A DNA stretch of 64,000 nt from assembly GCA_028284635.1 (NCBI GenBank), contig JANQRJ010000102.1, forward strand, positions 1 to 64,000, given 5' to 3'. The notes below the pieces were generated by a model. The model saw only the letters and a list, made by a program, of their open reading frames with translations. It was not told where the DNA came from and searched no databases. Below are positions 17,844 to 26,366 of the stretch, piece after piece (within the stretch, counting starts at the first letter, position 1; the number at the start of each line of letters is the position of its first letter). Source of the DNA: Pelagicoccus sp. (lineage in GTDB: Bacteria > Verrucomicrobiota > Verrucomicrobiia > Opitutales > Opitutaceae). The position numbers were made by a program, and so were the translations under genes.

Positions 17844-17905
17844 TCCTCATCCTCTTCTTCATCCTCATCCCATGATAAAGATGAGGATGAAGAAGAGGAT
17901 GAGGA
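17844..17905. repeat. Purine/pyrimidine-strand hairpin between convergent genes
   Basis: A perfect 25-bp inverted repeat (17844-17868 against 17881-17905) has a 12-bp loop. One arm is entirely pyrimidine with A interruptions (TCCTCATCCTCTTCTTC...). A second, outer pair of arms (GCGTCCGC near 17823 and GCGGACGC near 17919) encloses it. It sits between convergent genes and could act as a bidirectional terminator. Related trinucleotide-flavoured hairpins are at 53622-53722 and 59711-59777. Confidence 0.7.
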
Positions 17906-17949
17906 TAAACAAACCATTGCGGACGCGGTCCCGTCTTGCGGGATCCGCG

Positions 17950-19725
17950 CTACGAGCTCTTTGGCGCGAGTTTTAGAGCGACGAGACAGATGTCGTCGTC
18001 AAAGAAGTTCGAGCCTGCGTTCTTGCTGATCGCTTGCTCGATGTTCTTGAGCTGGAAGATCAGGTCATTTGGGCCTTGGTTCAGCAGGATCTTCTCCAGC
18101 TTCGCCAGGCCGAATTCCTCTCCAGATGTGGTGGTTTGCTCGATGATTCCATCCGTGTAGAACAGCAGCTCGGTCAGGCCGCCGAGAGAGAATTGCTGGC
18201 AGGCGAACTCCTCGTCGGGGATCAGGCCGAGAGCTGGACCGATCTCCGCGACGGTGCAGGGCTCGAAGGCCTCCAGATCGCGGCCTTCGCTGGCCTTTAG
18301 CAAAGGAGTGGGATGACCGGCGTTGGCTAGGCGAGCGGTGCCGTGCTGCAGGTCGACGGTTAAGTAGACGGCGGTCGTGAACTGGGGGAATTCCGGTCCC
18401 TCTGCCAGGGTGCAGAGGCTGTTGTTGAGCTGCCCGAGCACCTTCTCCGGCTGATTGAGCAGGCTAGGCATCTCCAGGATGAGACCGCGCAGCAGCATGG
18501 TGACGAGCGCTGCCTTCACTCCATGTCCCATGACGTCGCAGACGAGTACGCCGAAGCTGTTTTCCGAGATGGGAATCAGGTCGAAGAAGTCGCCTGCCAG
18601 ATGGTGGCTCGGCTTGTAGTAGTAGCTCGCTTCGGCGTTCCAGCTGGTTCCGTATTTCGAGTACACGCGCTCCGCGTTGAATCCCATGGACATGAGGGTC
18701 TCTTGGAGTTGGCGGGCGACCAGCAGCTCGGCCTCGAATTGCTCGTTCTTGGCTTGAAGCTCTTTGCCTAGTCGGCGGGCTTCCTCCTCGGCCTGCTTTT
18801 GCTCGTCGATGTCATAGGACATGCCGACGATGCCTTCGATGGACATGTCCGGTCCGCGGAGAGGCACCTTGGAGGTGACGATCCAGCGTGGACTGCTGAA
18901 GACTCCTTGCTCGAATTCCACGTGGTTGAGGATGCTGCGACCGTGGTCGCGTACCAAGGCGTCCTGTTCGCCCACTTTTTGGGCTCCCTCGGGGAGTCCG
19001 AATTCGTGTAGCTCGCGGCCGATGACGTCTTCGCTGCTGTCGATGCCCAACGCTTCGCGGTAGGCTTCGTTGACCAGGATGAAGCGGTTTTCGTAGTCGC
19101 GCACGAAAATGCGGCAGGGGAGGATCTCTATGATGGTTTCCAGCAGCTTGCGCTGCCTCTCGACGGCCCGCTCGGCCTCGAATTGCGGCGTTATGTCGCG
19201 CGAGATTCCGAAAGTGCCGCAGATTCGTCCGTCCCGATCTCGCAGAGGCAGCTTGCTGGTTACCAGGCAGACCGGCTTGTCCTTGGTAGCCAGGTCCCGC
19301 TCCTCGTGCAGGGTCCAGCCTTCGCCTGACTCGATGATCTTCTGCTCTTCTTCGAAGCGTCCCTCCGCGTTTTCGTCCTCGAAGAAGTCGAAGTCGGATT
19401 TGTCGATCGCGTCGGCCGGACTGTCGATCCCCAAAAAATTGGCCTGGGCTTGGTTGACGCAAATGAAGCGGCTGCGTTCGTCCTTGAAGTAGACGTTGTC
19501 CGGCAGGGTGTGCATGAGCTGCAGGAAAAGCATCTCGTCGCGCTCCTCTTGCCTCCTGCTTCGCTGGGCTTCCTCTTGTCCGGAGCGGTAGGTTTCGGCG
19601 ATCGCCTCCAGCAGCTTCTCGCCGCATAGCTCCACGCCCTGCTCGGCAGGCCCTGGCGAATCGCAGCCAAGTTTCCGGCGAGCTTGCTCGATAGCTTCCT
19701 GGAAAGCGTCGGTTGGAGAAGGCAT
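17950..19725 (-). CDS. PAS-PAS-PP2C (SpoIIE/RsbU-type) serine phosphatase
   Basis: This 591-residue cytosolic signalling protein has two PAS domains (about 65-185 and 190-310), each ending in an S-box-like FGISRDIT or VGMSYDID motif. A coiled coil (about 310-350) and a PP2C-type phosphatase domain (360-590) follow. Metal-binding residues appear in LAGDFFDL, VCDVMGHG, FYTDG and DDDICLV. Such proteins dephosphorylate anti-sigma-factor antagonists (partner-switching) or chemoreceptor-like partners in response to the PAS ligand. No anti-sigma or STAS gene lies nearby, so the target is unknown. It is divergent from the RND efflux operon. Confidence 0.93.
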   Translation of the reverse strand: MPSPTDAFQEAIEQARRKLGCDSPGPAEQGVELCGEKLLEAIAETYRSGQEEAQRSRRQEERDEMLFLQLMHTLPDNVYFKDERSRFICVNQAQANFLGIDSPADAIDKSDFDFFEDENAEGRFEEEQKIIESGEGWTLHEERDLATKDKPVCLVTSKLPLRDRDGRICGTFGISRDITPQFEAERAVERQRKLLETIIEILPCRIFVRDYENRFILVNEAYREALGIDSSEDVIGRELHEFGLPEGAQKVGEQDALVRDHGRSILNHVEFEQGVFSSPRWIVTSKVPLRGPDMSIEGIVGMSYDIDEQKQAEEEARRLGKELQAKNEQFEAELLVARQLQETLMSMGFNAERVYSKYGTSWNAEASYYYKPSHHLAGDFFDLIPISENSFGVLVCDVMGHGVKAALVTMLLRGLILEMPSLLNQPEKVLGQLNNSLCTLAEGPEFPQFTTAVYLTVDLQHGTARLANAGHPTPLLKASEGRDLEAFEPCTVAEIGPALGLIPDEEFACQQFSLGGLTELLFYTDGIIEQTTTSGEEFGLAKLEKILLNQGPNDLIFQLKNIEQAISKNAGSNFFDDDICLVALKLAPKSS

Positions 19726-20043
19726 TTTCGTAAACGTAGGAAACTCCTTCCGATTGCCAAGCGGCGAAAGCGGGATTCTCGAAAAACGATCCAGCGCGTG
19801 AATTCCCGGGGCATCCGCGTAGGTCGCCGGACTCGGAAAGCGCGCCTAGCCGCTCGGAAAGCTTAAAGTGAAGTTGAAATCTGGATACGTCGTTTTCCGT
19901 TTTTCGCTTTTCGCCCTTCGTTTTTCTTGTCGACAGCTTATGCACTCGAAGCAATCTGTGGCCCGTTGCCTTGGCGCGCTCGCTGTCGCGTCGCCGTTCT
20001 TGGCGGCGCATCTGTTACAGCATAGACAAACCCTCTTTTCGTT
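19726..20043. other. Divergent gap before the RND operon
   Basis: This 318-bp gap must hold the promoters of the phosphatase gene (minus) and the efflux operon (plus). The most visible structure is a heptad tract at about 19890-19929 (CGTTTTT, CGCTTTT, CGCCCTT, CGTTTTT). No TetR- or MarR-type regulator gene or clear operator is present. Confidence 0.5.
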
Positions 20044-21159
20044 ATGTGGAAAAAGATCCTTCTAGCCTTCATTAGCGTCGTGATTATCGTGGGAGCGATT
20101 GCTGGCGTGAAGACCGTGCAAATCATGGCCCTGATCGCAGCGGGCGAGAACCCGCCCGATTTTGCGGAGTCCGTTACCACTGTCGAGGTGCGCCGCGACG
20201 TCTGGGCCAACTCCATTACGGCGGTTGGCAGTTTCACCGCCGTACAGGGCGTTCTTATAAGCAACGAACCGCCAGGGCTGGTCAGCGGCATTCACTTCCA
20301 GTCAGGCCAGGAGGTCGAAAAGGGCCAGTTGCTCGTCGAGCTGGAGACCTCCACCGAACAAGCTCAGCTGCAGTCCGCCAAAGCCTCGCTCGAACTCGCC
20401 AAGCTTCAGCGAGACCGCTCGCAGGAGCTGCGGGCTAAGAACACAGTGGCTCAGGCGGATCTCGACACCGCCCAGGCGCGTTTCCTCGAAGCCGAAGCTG
20501 CGGTGAAGAACCTCGAGGCGGTCATCGCCAAGAAACGCATCGTCGCCCCATTTGCCGGACGGCTTGGTTTGCGGGAGGTCAATCTCGGCCAGTTCCTCAA
20601 TGCCGGTTCGCCCATCGTTTCGCTTCAGTCGCTCTCTCCGATATACGTCGACTTCTCTCTCCCTCAACAGCGGCTTGGACTGCTCCAGACTGACATGGTC
20701 GTCGAGGCCCGAGTCGATGCCTATCCAGGCGCCGTTTTCCGGGGCAAGCTTACCGCAATCACGCCCGAAGTAGATGTAGCTACCCGATCGGGACGCGTGC
20801 GGGCCGCTTTCGCCAACGAAGACGCTCGCCTGCGTCCAGGGATGTTCGGCAACGTTGCGGTGCTGCTGCCCGAGGAGAAGTCCGTCCTCGTCGTGCCCGC
20901 GACCTCCATCCTCTACGCCACCTATGGCGACTCGGTCTACATCGTCGCGGATGGCGAAAACGGCGGCAAGATCGCCCAGCAGAAGTTCGTCCGCATTCTA
21001 GAGCGCCGCGGAGACTTCGTGGCGATCGAAGCTGGCCTAGAGGAGGGCGACGAAGTTGTCGCTACCGGCGGTTTCAAGCTGCGCAACGGCATCAGCATTA
21101 CGGTGAACAACGATCTGCTTCCCGATGCCAAGCTGAACCCTACGCCAGACAACGCCTAG
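20044..21159 (+). CDS. RND efflux periplasmic adaptor (membrane fusion protein)
   Basis: This 371-residue adaptor links the inner-membrane RND pump to TolC. It starts with an uncleaved-looking membrane anchor (KKILLAFISVVIIVGAIAGV) and has no lipobox. The lipoyl half-motifs flank an alpha-helical hairpin (VSGIHFQSGQEVEKGQLLVEL; IVAPFAGRLGLREVNLGQFLN). The beta-barrel region includes ITPEVDVATRSGRVRAAF, LRPGMFGNV and VVPATSI. It is the first gene of an MFP-pump-TolC operon, 34 bp ahead of the pump gene. Confidence 0.95.
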   Translation: MWKKILLAFISVVIIVGAIAGVKTVQIMALIAAGENPPDFAESVTTVEVRRDVWANSITAVGSFTAVQGVLISNEPPGLVSGIHFQSGQEVEKGQLLVELETSTEQAQLQSAKASLELAKLQRDRSQELRAKNTVAQADLDTAQARFLEAEAAVKNLEAVIAKKRIVAPFAGRLGLREVNLGQFLNAGSPIVSLQSLSPIYVDFSLPQQRLGLLQTDMVVEARVDAYPGAVFRGKLTAITPEVDVATRSGRVRAAFANEDARLRPGMFGNVAVLLPEEKSVLVVPATSILYATYGDSVYIVADGENGGKIAQQKFVRILERRGDFVAIEAGLEEGDEVVATGGFKLRNGISITVNNDLLPDAKLNPTPDNA

Positions 21160-21193
21160 GAGTCCGCGTCCGCAATCTTCCGCAAGCGCCGCC

Positions 21194-24100
21194 ATGAAGA
21201 AATCCTTCACCGACATATTCGTTCGCCGACCCGTCCTCGCGCTCGTCGTCAACTTCGTGATCGTCATCGCCGGTCTGGTATCGGTCAACAGCCTGAACGT
21301 CCGCCAGTATCCGGAGTCCGAGAACGCGGCGATCAAGATCACCACCGCCTATGTAGGAGCGGATGCCGATCTCGTGCGCGGCTTCATCACCACCCCGTTG
21401 GAGCGCGCTATCGCGGCCGCCGACGGCATCGACTATATCGAGTCGCAAAGCACGCTCGGCCTGTCCACCATCACCGCCCGTCTAGAGCTGAACTTCGACG
21501 CCAACGCCGCTCTCGCCGAGATCGGCAGCAAGATCGACCAGGTGCGTGGCGATCTCCCGCCCTCTGCCGAAGTGCCAATCATAGCCATCGAGTCTGCCGA
21601 CAGCCAGTTCGCCTCCGCCTACCTCAGCTTCTACTCGGACATCCTCGAGCCAAACCAGGTCACCGACTACCTCGTGCGCGTGGTGCAGCCGCGCCTCTCT
21701 GCAGTGGACGGCGTGCAGCGCGCCGAAGTGCTCGGCGCCCGCACCTTCGCCGCCCGCATCTGGCTCAAGCCCGACGCCATGGCTGCTCTCAACATCAGCC
21801 CGTCGCAAGTCCGTTCCGCCCTCGCCGCCAACAACTTCCTCTCCGCCCTTGGCCAAACCAAAGGCTCGCTCATCCAGGTCAACCTGACTGCCAATACCGA
21901 CGTTACTTCCATCGAGGAGTTCCGCCGGCTGATCGTGAAGGAGAGCGACGGCACGCTTGTCCGTCTCGAGGATATCGCCGACGTCATTCTCGGAGCCGAG
22001 AGCTACGACGCGGAGACGAGCTACTCCGGCAGAAAAGCCATCTTCATGGGAGTCTGGCCTCTGCCCAATGCCAATGCCATAGACGTGATCCAGGGAATTC
22101 GCGTCGAGATGGAAGCTCTCAAAGCCGAGCTCCCCAACGGCATCGAAGGCGAGATCTCGTATGACGCGACTGAATACATAAACAATGCCATCAGCGAGGT
22201 GGTAGGCACGCTGACCGAGACGCTCATCATCGTGGCCATCGTCATCTTTCTCTTTCTCGGTTCCGTGCGTTCGGTGCTGGTCCCTCTCGTAGCCATTCCC
22301 GTTTCTCTCATTGGCGGGTTTTTCCTCATGTCGCTTTTCGGCTTTTCGCTCAACTTGCTGACCCTGCTCGCCATCGTGCTATCGGTCGGGCTGGTGGTGG
22401 ACGACGCCATCGTCGTAGTGGAAAACGTGGAGCGAAACCTCTCCAACGGAAAATCGCGTATCGACGCAGCCCTGACAGGCGTACGCGAGTTGGTCGGTCC
22501 TGTCATCGCTACCACCATCACGCTGGCGGCGGTCTACGCGCCCATCGGTTTGCAGGGAGGTTTGACTGGATCGCTCTTTCGCGAGTTCGCCTTCACGCTC
22601 ACTGGCGCAGTGGTCGTTTCCACGGTTGTCGCTCTCACCCTTTCGCCCATGATGTCGTCCAAGCTGCTCAAGCCGAACCAGGGTGACAAGGGCTTGACCG
22701 GACTCATTGCCAAAGGCTTCAAATGGCTGCGCGGCCTGTACGGTCGCGGCCTCGATGCCGTGCTCTCTGCGCGCCCCATCATGTACGCGGTATGGTTGAT
22801 CTTCACCGTTTTGGCCGTACTCATGTTTATACAGTCGCCCAAGGAGCTTTCGCCTCAGGAGGACCAAGGCGTTATATTCGGCATCCTCGATACTCCGGCC
22901 AATGGCACCATGGAGCTCACATCCGAGTCCGCCACCGCGATCAACGAGGTATTTTTCAGCGCCCCTGAGACGCAGTTCACTTTTCAGATAACCTTCCCCT
23001 CGGGTGGCTTCGGTGGAGCGGTGCTCGCGCCATGGGACGAACGCGAACGTTCGGCCTTCGAGATCCTGCCCGAAATGCAGTACAAGCTCTCCCAAATTCC
23101 CGGCGTACGCACTTTTCCCGTCCTGCCGCCCTCCCTCCCAGGCGGTGGCGACTTCGCCGTCCAGTTCGTTCTCGCTTCCACCGCGGAGTCGGATCGCATC
23201 CTGGACGTCGCTCAGCAGCTCCAGCTCAAGGCTATCCAGAGCGGGCTTTTCGCCTTTCCTCCCCTCGTCGACGTCAAGATCGATCAGCCGCAGGCCGAAG
23301 TCGTGCTCGACCGAGACAAGGTCGCCGCTCTTGGCCTCGACATGCAGCAGGTCGGTAGCGATCTCTCTGCGATGCTCAGCGGCGGCTTCGTCAACCGCTT
23401 TAATATTGGCGGTCGCAGCTACAAGGTCATTCCTCAGATCGAAAGGGCGGGACGCCTCAATCCCGAGCAACTCGGCTCGATCTACGTGACCGGTCCCGCC
23501 GGGGAGCTCGTCCCGCTGGACGCCATCGCCACGGTGGAAAACAAGACCGTGCCGCGTTCGCTCAACCGCCTGCAGCAGCTCAATGCAGTCAAGCTCAGCG
23601 GCGTCCCCATGCGCCCGCTAGACGAGGTGCTCACCTTCCTTGAGGACGAGGCAGCCAAGATCATGCCTAGCGGCTTCGTCATCGACTATACCGGCGAATC
23701 TCGCCAGCTCAGACAGGAGGGCGATAAGTTCCTGCCAGCCCTCATGCTTGCGGTTGTATTGATTTTCCTGGTACTGGCTGCTCAGTTCAACAGCTTCCGC
23801 GATCCGCTGATTATCCTGCTCGGTTCCGTGCCGCTAGCCATGTTCGGCGCCTTGATCTTCACGTTCCTGCGCTTTCCGAATCCGCAGATGCCCTTCTTCA
23901 CCGACAGCTTCACCACCACGCTCAACATCTACTCGCAGGTCGGTCTCGTCACGCTCGTCGGCCTCGTCGCTAAGAATGGAATTCTCATGGTCGAGTTCGC
24001 CAACCAGCTGCAGCGCGAAGGCTTGGAGAAGCTGGCTGCCATCCGCGAAGCCTCCCTCACTCGCCTTCGCCCCGTACTCATGACCAGCGTGGCCACCGTG

Positions 24101-24313
24101 CTCGGACATTTCCCGCTCACCCTCGTAAGTGGCCCCGGCGCCGAAGCCCGCAACAGTATCGGTCTCGTGCTTGTCGGTGGCATGACTATCGGCACTGTCT
24201 TCACTCTGTTTTTCGTGCCGCCCATCTACATGCTGATCGCCAAGGAACGCGTTGCGAAGCCCCAAACCGAATCCGAAGGCGTCGGCGACCCTGCCGCCGT
24301 TCCCGCTTCGTAG
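21194..24313 (+). CDS. RND efflux pump, AcrB/MexB family (HAE1)
   Basis: This 1039-residue inner-membrane proton-driven exporter has an N-terminal KKSFTDIFVRRPVLALV helix. The proton-relay aspartates are D403 and D404 in GLVVDDAIVVVEN (TM4), and the motif VTTTI-type ATTITLAAVYAPIG follows. The second half contains the repeat VLIFLVLAAQFNSFRDPLI and VGLVAKNGILMVEF. Two large periplasmic loops and 12 helices give the usual length. Substrates cannot be read from the sequence. The tolC-type gene follows 48 bp later. Confidence 0.96.
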   Translation: MKKSFTDIFVRRPVLALVVNFVIVIAGLVSVNSLNVRQYPESENAAIKITTAYVGADADLVRGFITTPLERAIAAADGIDYIESQSTLGLSTITARLELNFDANAALAEIGSKIDQVRGDLPPSAEVPIIAIESADSQFASAYLSFYSDILEPNQVTDYLVRVVQPRLSAVDGVQRAEVLGARTFAARIWLKPDAMAALNISPSQVRSALAANNFLSALGQTKGSLIQVNLTANTDVTSIEEFRRLIVKESDGTLVRLEDIADVILGAESYDAETSYSGRKAIFMGVWPLPNANAIDVIQGIRVEMEALKAELPNGIEGEISYDATEYINNAISEVVGTLTETLIIVAIVIFLFLGSVRSVLVPLVAIPVSLIGGFFLMSLFGFSLNLLTLLAIVLSVGLVVDDAIVVVENVERNLSNGKSRIDAALTGVRELVGPVIATTITLAAVYAPIGLQGGLTGSLFREFAFTLTGAVVVSTVVALTLSPMMSSKLLKPNQGDKGLTGLIAKGFKWLRGLYGRGLDAVLSARPIMYAVWLIFTVLAVLMFIQSPKELSPQEDQGVIFGILDTPANGTMELTSESATAINEVFFSAPETQFTFQITFPSGGFGGAVLAPWDERERSAFEILPEMQYKLSQIPGVRTFPVLPPSLPGGGDFAVQFVLASTAESDRILDVAQQLQLKAIQSGLFAFPPLVDVKIDQPQAEVVLDRDKVAALGLDMQQVGSDLSAMLSGGFVNRFNIGGRSYKVIPQIERAGRLNPEQLGSIYVTGPAGELVPLDAIATVENKTVPRSLNRLQQLNAVKLSGVPMRPLDEVLTFLEDEAAKIMPSGFVIDYTGESRQLRQEGDKFLPALMLAVVLIFLVLAAQFNSFRDPLIILLGSVPLAMFGALIFTFLRFPNPQMPFFTDSFTTTLNIYSQVGLVTLVGLVAKNGILMVEFANQLQREGLEKLAAIREASLTRLRPVLMTSVATVLGHFPLTLVSGPGAEARNSIGLVLVGGMTIGTVFTLFFVPPIYMLIAKERVAKPQTESEGVGDPAAVPAS

Positions 24314-24361
24314 CCGATCCCGCAAGAGATTGAACGCCATATTTCCTCTCCCGTATTTCCC

Positions 24362-25684
24362 ATGAGATTTCTCGCCTCTATCTTCTTGGCTATTGCTACT
24401 GCCACCGCCTTCGCCCAATCCCAAGACCGCTCCTTCGAAGTGCCCGACACGCTCGATCTGCAGACGTCGCTCTCCTTCGCTCTGGAGAACAACTTCGATA
24501 TTCAGCGAGCCAAGCAGGCAATCGAAGAGCAGAACGGCCTCATCATTGAAGTGCGCGCCCAGGCCTTGCCAGACCTGTCGTTGAATGGTCAATACATCGA
24601 ACTTGACGAAGGCCTTTCGGAGACCTTTGGCGGACTCGTCCCGCCCACCACCAACAGATGGTCCTATTCGCTAGACGTGCGCCAGACCCTCTACGCCGGT
24701 GGAGGAGTGAGAGCTGCTCTCAACGCCCAGAGGCTAATCGAGGAAGCCGCTCTGCTGGAGCTCGAAGCGGTCATCAACGAGGCCCTGCTTCAGACCCGCA
24801 TCGGCTTCTACCAAGCCCTGCTCGCTCGCGAGCAAATTCAGGTCCAGGAAGAGAGCATCGCTCTACTCGAGGAGCAGCTCAAAAATGCCAAGGACCGTTT
24901 CGATGCCGGCGTGCTCTCCAACTTCGAGGTCCTGCGAGCCGAAGTCGATCTCGCCAATGGTCGTCCCGGGCTTATCACCGCCCGCAACGCTTTTCGCGTC
25001 GCCATCGAAGAACTCCGTCAAACCCTCGGTTTTTTCGTGGCCGATCCCAGCCAGCTGACCAAGGCCCCCGAGTTCGTCGGCGACCTCTCGTTTTCTCCCC
25101 AGCCCTACTCGCTCGATTCATCGCTAGCCGCTGCGCTGGAAGGCCGTCCCGAGCTGCGCCGTCTCGAGCGCGTATCCGAGGCCCGCAAGGAAGGCGTCGT
25201 GATCGCCAAGGCAGGTCGCCGCCCCGAAGTCAGCCTCATCGGCTCCTACGAGTTCAACCGTCCGAGTTCCTCCTCCAGTTTCGATGACGCGCTGGAAGGC
25301 TGGACCGCCGGCGTGGAAGTCAAAGTCCCCATTTTCGATGGACTCCGAACCCGCGGCCGCATCCAGCAAGCCAAGTCTCAACTGGAACTCTCGAAGCTCG
25401 ATTTTCGCCAGACCACGCTCGCTATTGAGGTAGAAGTGCGCCGCGCCCTTTCCGACCTACAAGAAGCCGAAGAGCTTGCCGGGGCCTCCATCAAAGTCGT
25501 AGGCCAGGCCGAAGAAGCCCTCCGCCTCGCCACCGCCCGCTTCAGCGCCGGAGAATCCACCCAGCTCGACGTCATGCAGGCCCAAGTCGCTCTGACCCAA
25601 GCGAAACTCAACCGAGCCGAAGCCTTCTTCCGCTACAACGTAGCCGAAGCCAGCGTCCGCAAAGCCATCGGCCTGTCCGATTGA
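24362..25684 (+). CDS. TolC-family outer-membrane efflux protein
   Basis: This 440-residue outer-membrane channel has a signal peptide at 1-18 (RFLASIFLAIATATAFA). Two OEP repeats follow, each beginning with a SLSFALENNFDIQRAKQAIEE-type helix and ending in long amphipathic helices. It carries the recurring family motifs LYAGGGVRAAL and ARFSAGESTQLDVMQAQVALTQAK. It has no lipid-attachment cysteine. As the last gene of the operon it completes the tripartite pump. Confidence 0.94.
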   Translation: MRFLASIFLAIATATAFAQSQDRSFEVPDTLDLQTSLSFALENNFDIQRAKQAIEEQNGLIIEVRAQALPDLSLNGQYIELDEGLSETFGGLVPPTTNRWSYSLDVRQTLYAGGGVRAALNAQRLIEEAALLELEAVINEALLQTRIGFYQALLAREQIQVQEESIALLEEQLKNAKDRFDAGVLSNFEVLRAEVDLANGRPGLITARNAFRVAIEELRQTLGFFVADPSQLTKAPEFVGDLSFSPQPYSLDSSLAAALEGRPELRRLERVSEARKEGVVIAKAGRRPEVSLIGSYEFNRPSSSSSFDDALEGWTAGVEVKVPIFDGLRTRGRIQQAKSQLELSKLDFRQTTLAIEVEVRRALSDLQEAEELAGASIKVVGQAEEALRLATARFSAGESTQLDVMQAQVALTQAKLNRAEAFFRYNVAEASVRKAIGLSD

Positions 25685-25701
25685 CGCCTCTCCGCTTCCC
25701 T

Positions 25702-25739
25702 CGTAAATTGAGCATGCAACGTTACACGCTTAATTTACG
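25702..25739 (+). terminator. Hairpin after the RND operon
   Basis: CGTAAATTGAGC (25702-25713) pairs with GCTTAATTTACG (25728-25739) with one mismatch and a 14-nt loop. It begins 18 bp after the tolC-type stop codon. There is no T-run, so termination is only inferred from position. Confidence 0.3.
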
Positions 25740-25755
25740 CCCCCGCTAGCAGTTG

Positions 25756-25828
25756 CTGGGAACGCGGGCGGCTCGCCCGCAGCGTTGCAGGGATCGGTTA
25801 GTTGCGGTCGATTCGCCCGCGTTCCCAG
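25756..25828. repeat. Palindromic repeat, GGGAACGCGGGC family
   Basis: Arms CTGGGAACGCGGGCGG... and ...CGCCCGCGTTCCCAG form an imperfect inverted repeat. Other copies are at 30973-31046 and 32738-32810, and a half copy lies near 48988-49004. Confidence 0.85.
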
Positions 25829-25851
25829 CAAGACACCCCTTACCATGTCCC

Positions 25852-25999
25852 TAGAGCATTTTTCGTTTGTTCAGTCGCATTTTCAGAGGGTGGTGCGGCT
25901 TCTCCGAAGACGCATACGCGTATACAGTGGGACGCAAATCGGTCGTCTTCGGAGAAGCCGATCCACCTATGAGCGACTAGCCAAACGAAAAATGCTCTA
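25852..25999. mobile_element. MITE-like element, copy 2
   Basis: This 148-bp element has perfect 18-bp terminal inverted repeats TAGAGCATTTTTCGTTTG / CAAACGAAAAATGCTCTA and a closely related interior to the copy at 9609-9763. The interior also contains the inverted pair CTTCTCCGAAGACG and CGTCTTCGGAGAAG, so the element folds into a branched structure. It carries no gene. Confidence 0.72.
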
Positions 26000-26197
26000 G
26001 TGTGGTGTAAGCGAAGTTTGCTACACTATTAGTTGTCAGTAAGTCTGGTCAAAGGGGAGCACACGCGTCTCGCGTGTTGGCTTGGGCGTCTCGCCCAAGC
26101 CCCTCTGGTTGAGTCGCTTGAGGCGAGACGCCTCAAGCAGCCCGCGAGACGCGGGCGCTCCTCAATTTATGCAGCGAACTTAGCTGACACCACACTA
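25998..26197. repeat. 200-bp inverted-repeat element abutting the MITE
   Basis: Terminal arms TAGTGTGGTGT (25998-26008) and ACACCACACTA (26187-26197) are perfect inverted repeats. Inside are GCGAAGTT/AGCGAACTT arms and several short GC palindromes (ACACGCGTCTCGCGTGT, CTTGAGGCGAGACGCCTCAAG-like). It shares its terminal TA with the preceding element. A decayed relative lies at about 17021-17270. Confidence 0.65.
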
Positions 26198-26217
26198 ACC
26201 CGCCGACGTGGAGAATT

Positions 26218-26290
26218 GATCTTGCAACGCGGCCGCGGGCTTCAGGCTTCGCTCTTCGAGCTACGACCCGACTTCGAAAGCTCCGCGCTA
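26218..26290. repeat. Decayed GTAGCGCGG-family palindrome
   Basis: The right arm (AAGCTCCGCGCTACGG) and loop region (ATTGATCTTGCAACGCGGCCGCGGGCTTCAGGC-like) are present. The left arm is missing or scrambled. Confidence 0.5.
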
Positions 26291-26304
26291 CGGCGTCTAA
26301 AATC

Positions 26305-26333
26305 AAAAAAGCCGGGGACGAATCCCCGGCTTT
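26305..26333 (-). terminator. Rho-independent terminator of the RHH/H1-like gene
   Basis: A perfect 11-bp stem AAAGCCGGGGA (26308-26318) / TCCCCGGCTTT (26323-26333) has a 4-nt loop. Read on the minus strand it ends in a U6 run (26310-26305). It lies 34 bp downstream of the stop codon at 26367. Confidence 0.88.
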
Positions 26334-26366
26334 CGCAATTGATTTTGAAAACGGCTGAAGCCTGAA

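Larger units (their letters stand above)
25685..26366. other. Repeat cluster between tolC-type gene and RHH gene
   Basis: These 682 bp consist almost entirely of repeats laid end to end: a hairpin (25702-25739), a GGGAACGCGGGC palindrome (25756-25828) and a MITE-like element (25852-25999). A second element abuts it (25998-26197), followed by a decayed GTAGCGCGG-type palindrome (26218-26290) and a terminator (26305-26333). No gene is visible. Confidence 0.8.

Noticed and set aside
17844..17905. Possible CRISPR or tandem repeat unit
   Set aside because: It is a single inverted repeat with a short loop, not regularly spaced direct repeats with spacers.
22379..23470. 363-codon minus-strand frame opposite the RND pump
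   Set aside because: Antisense shadow without domains; the pump gene is intact on the plus strand.
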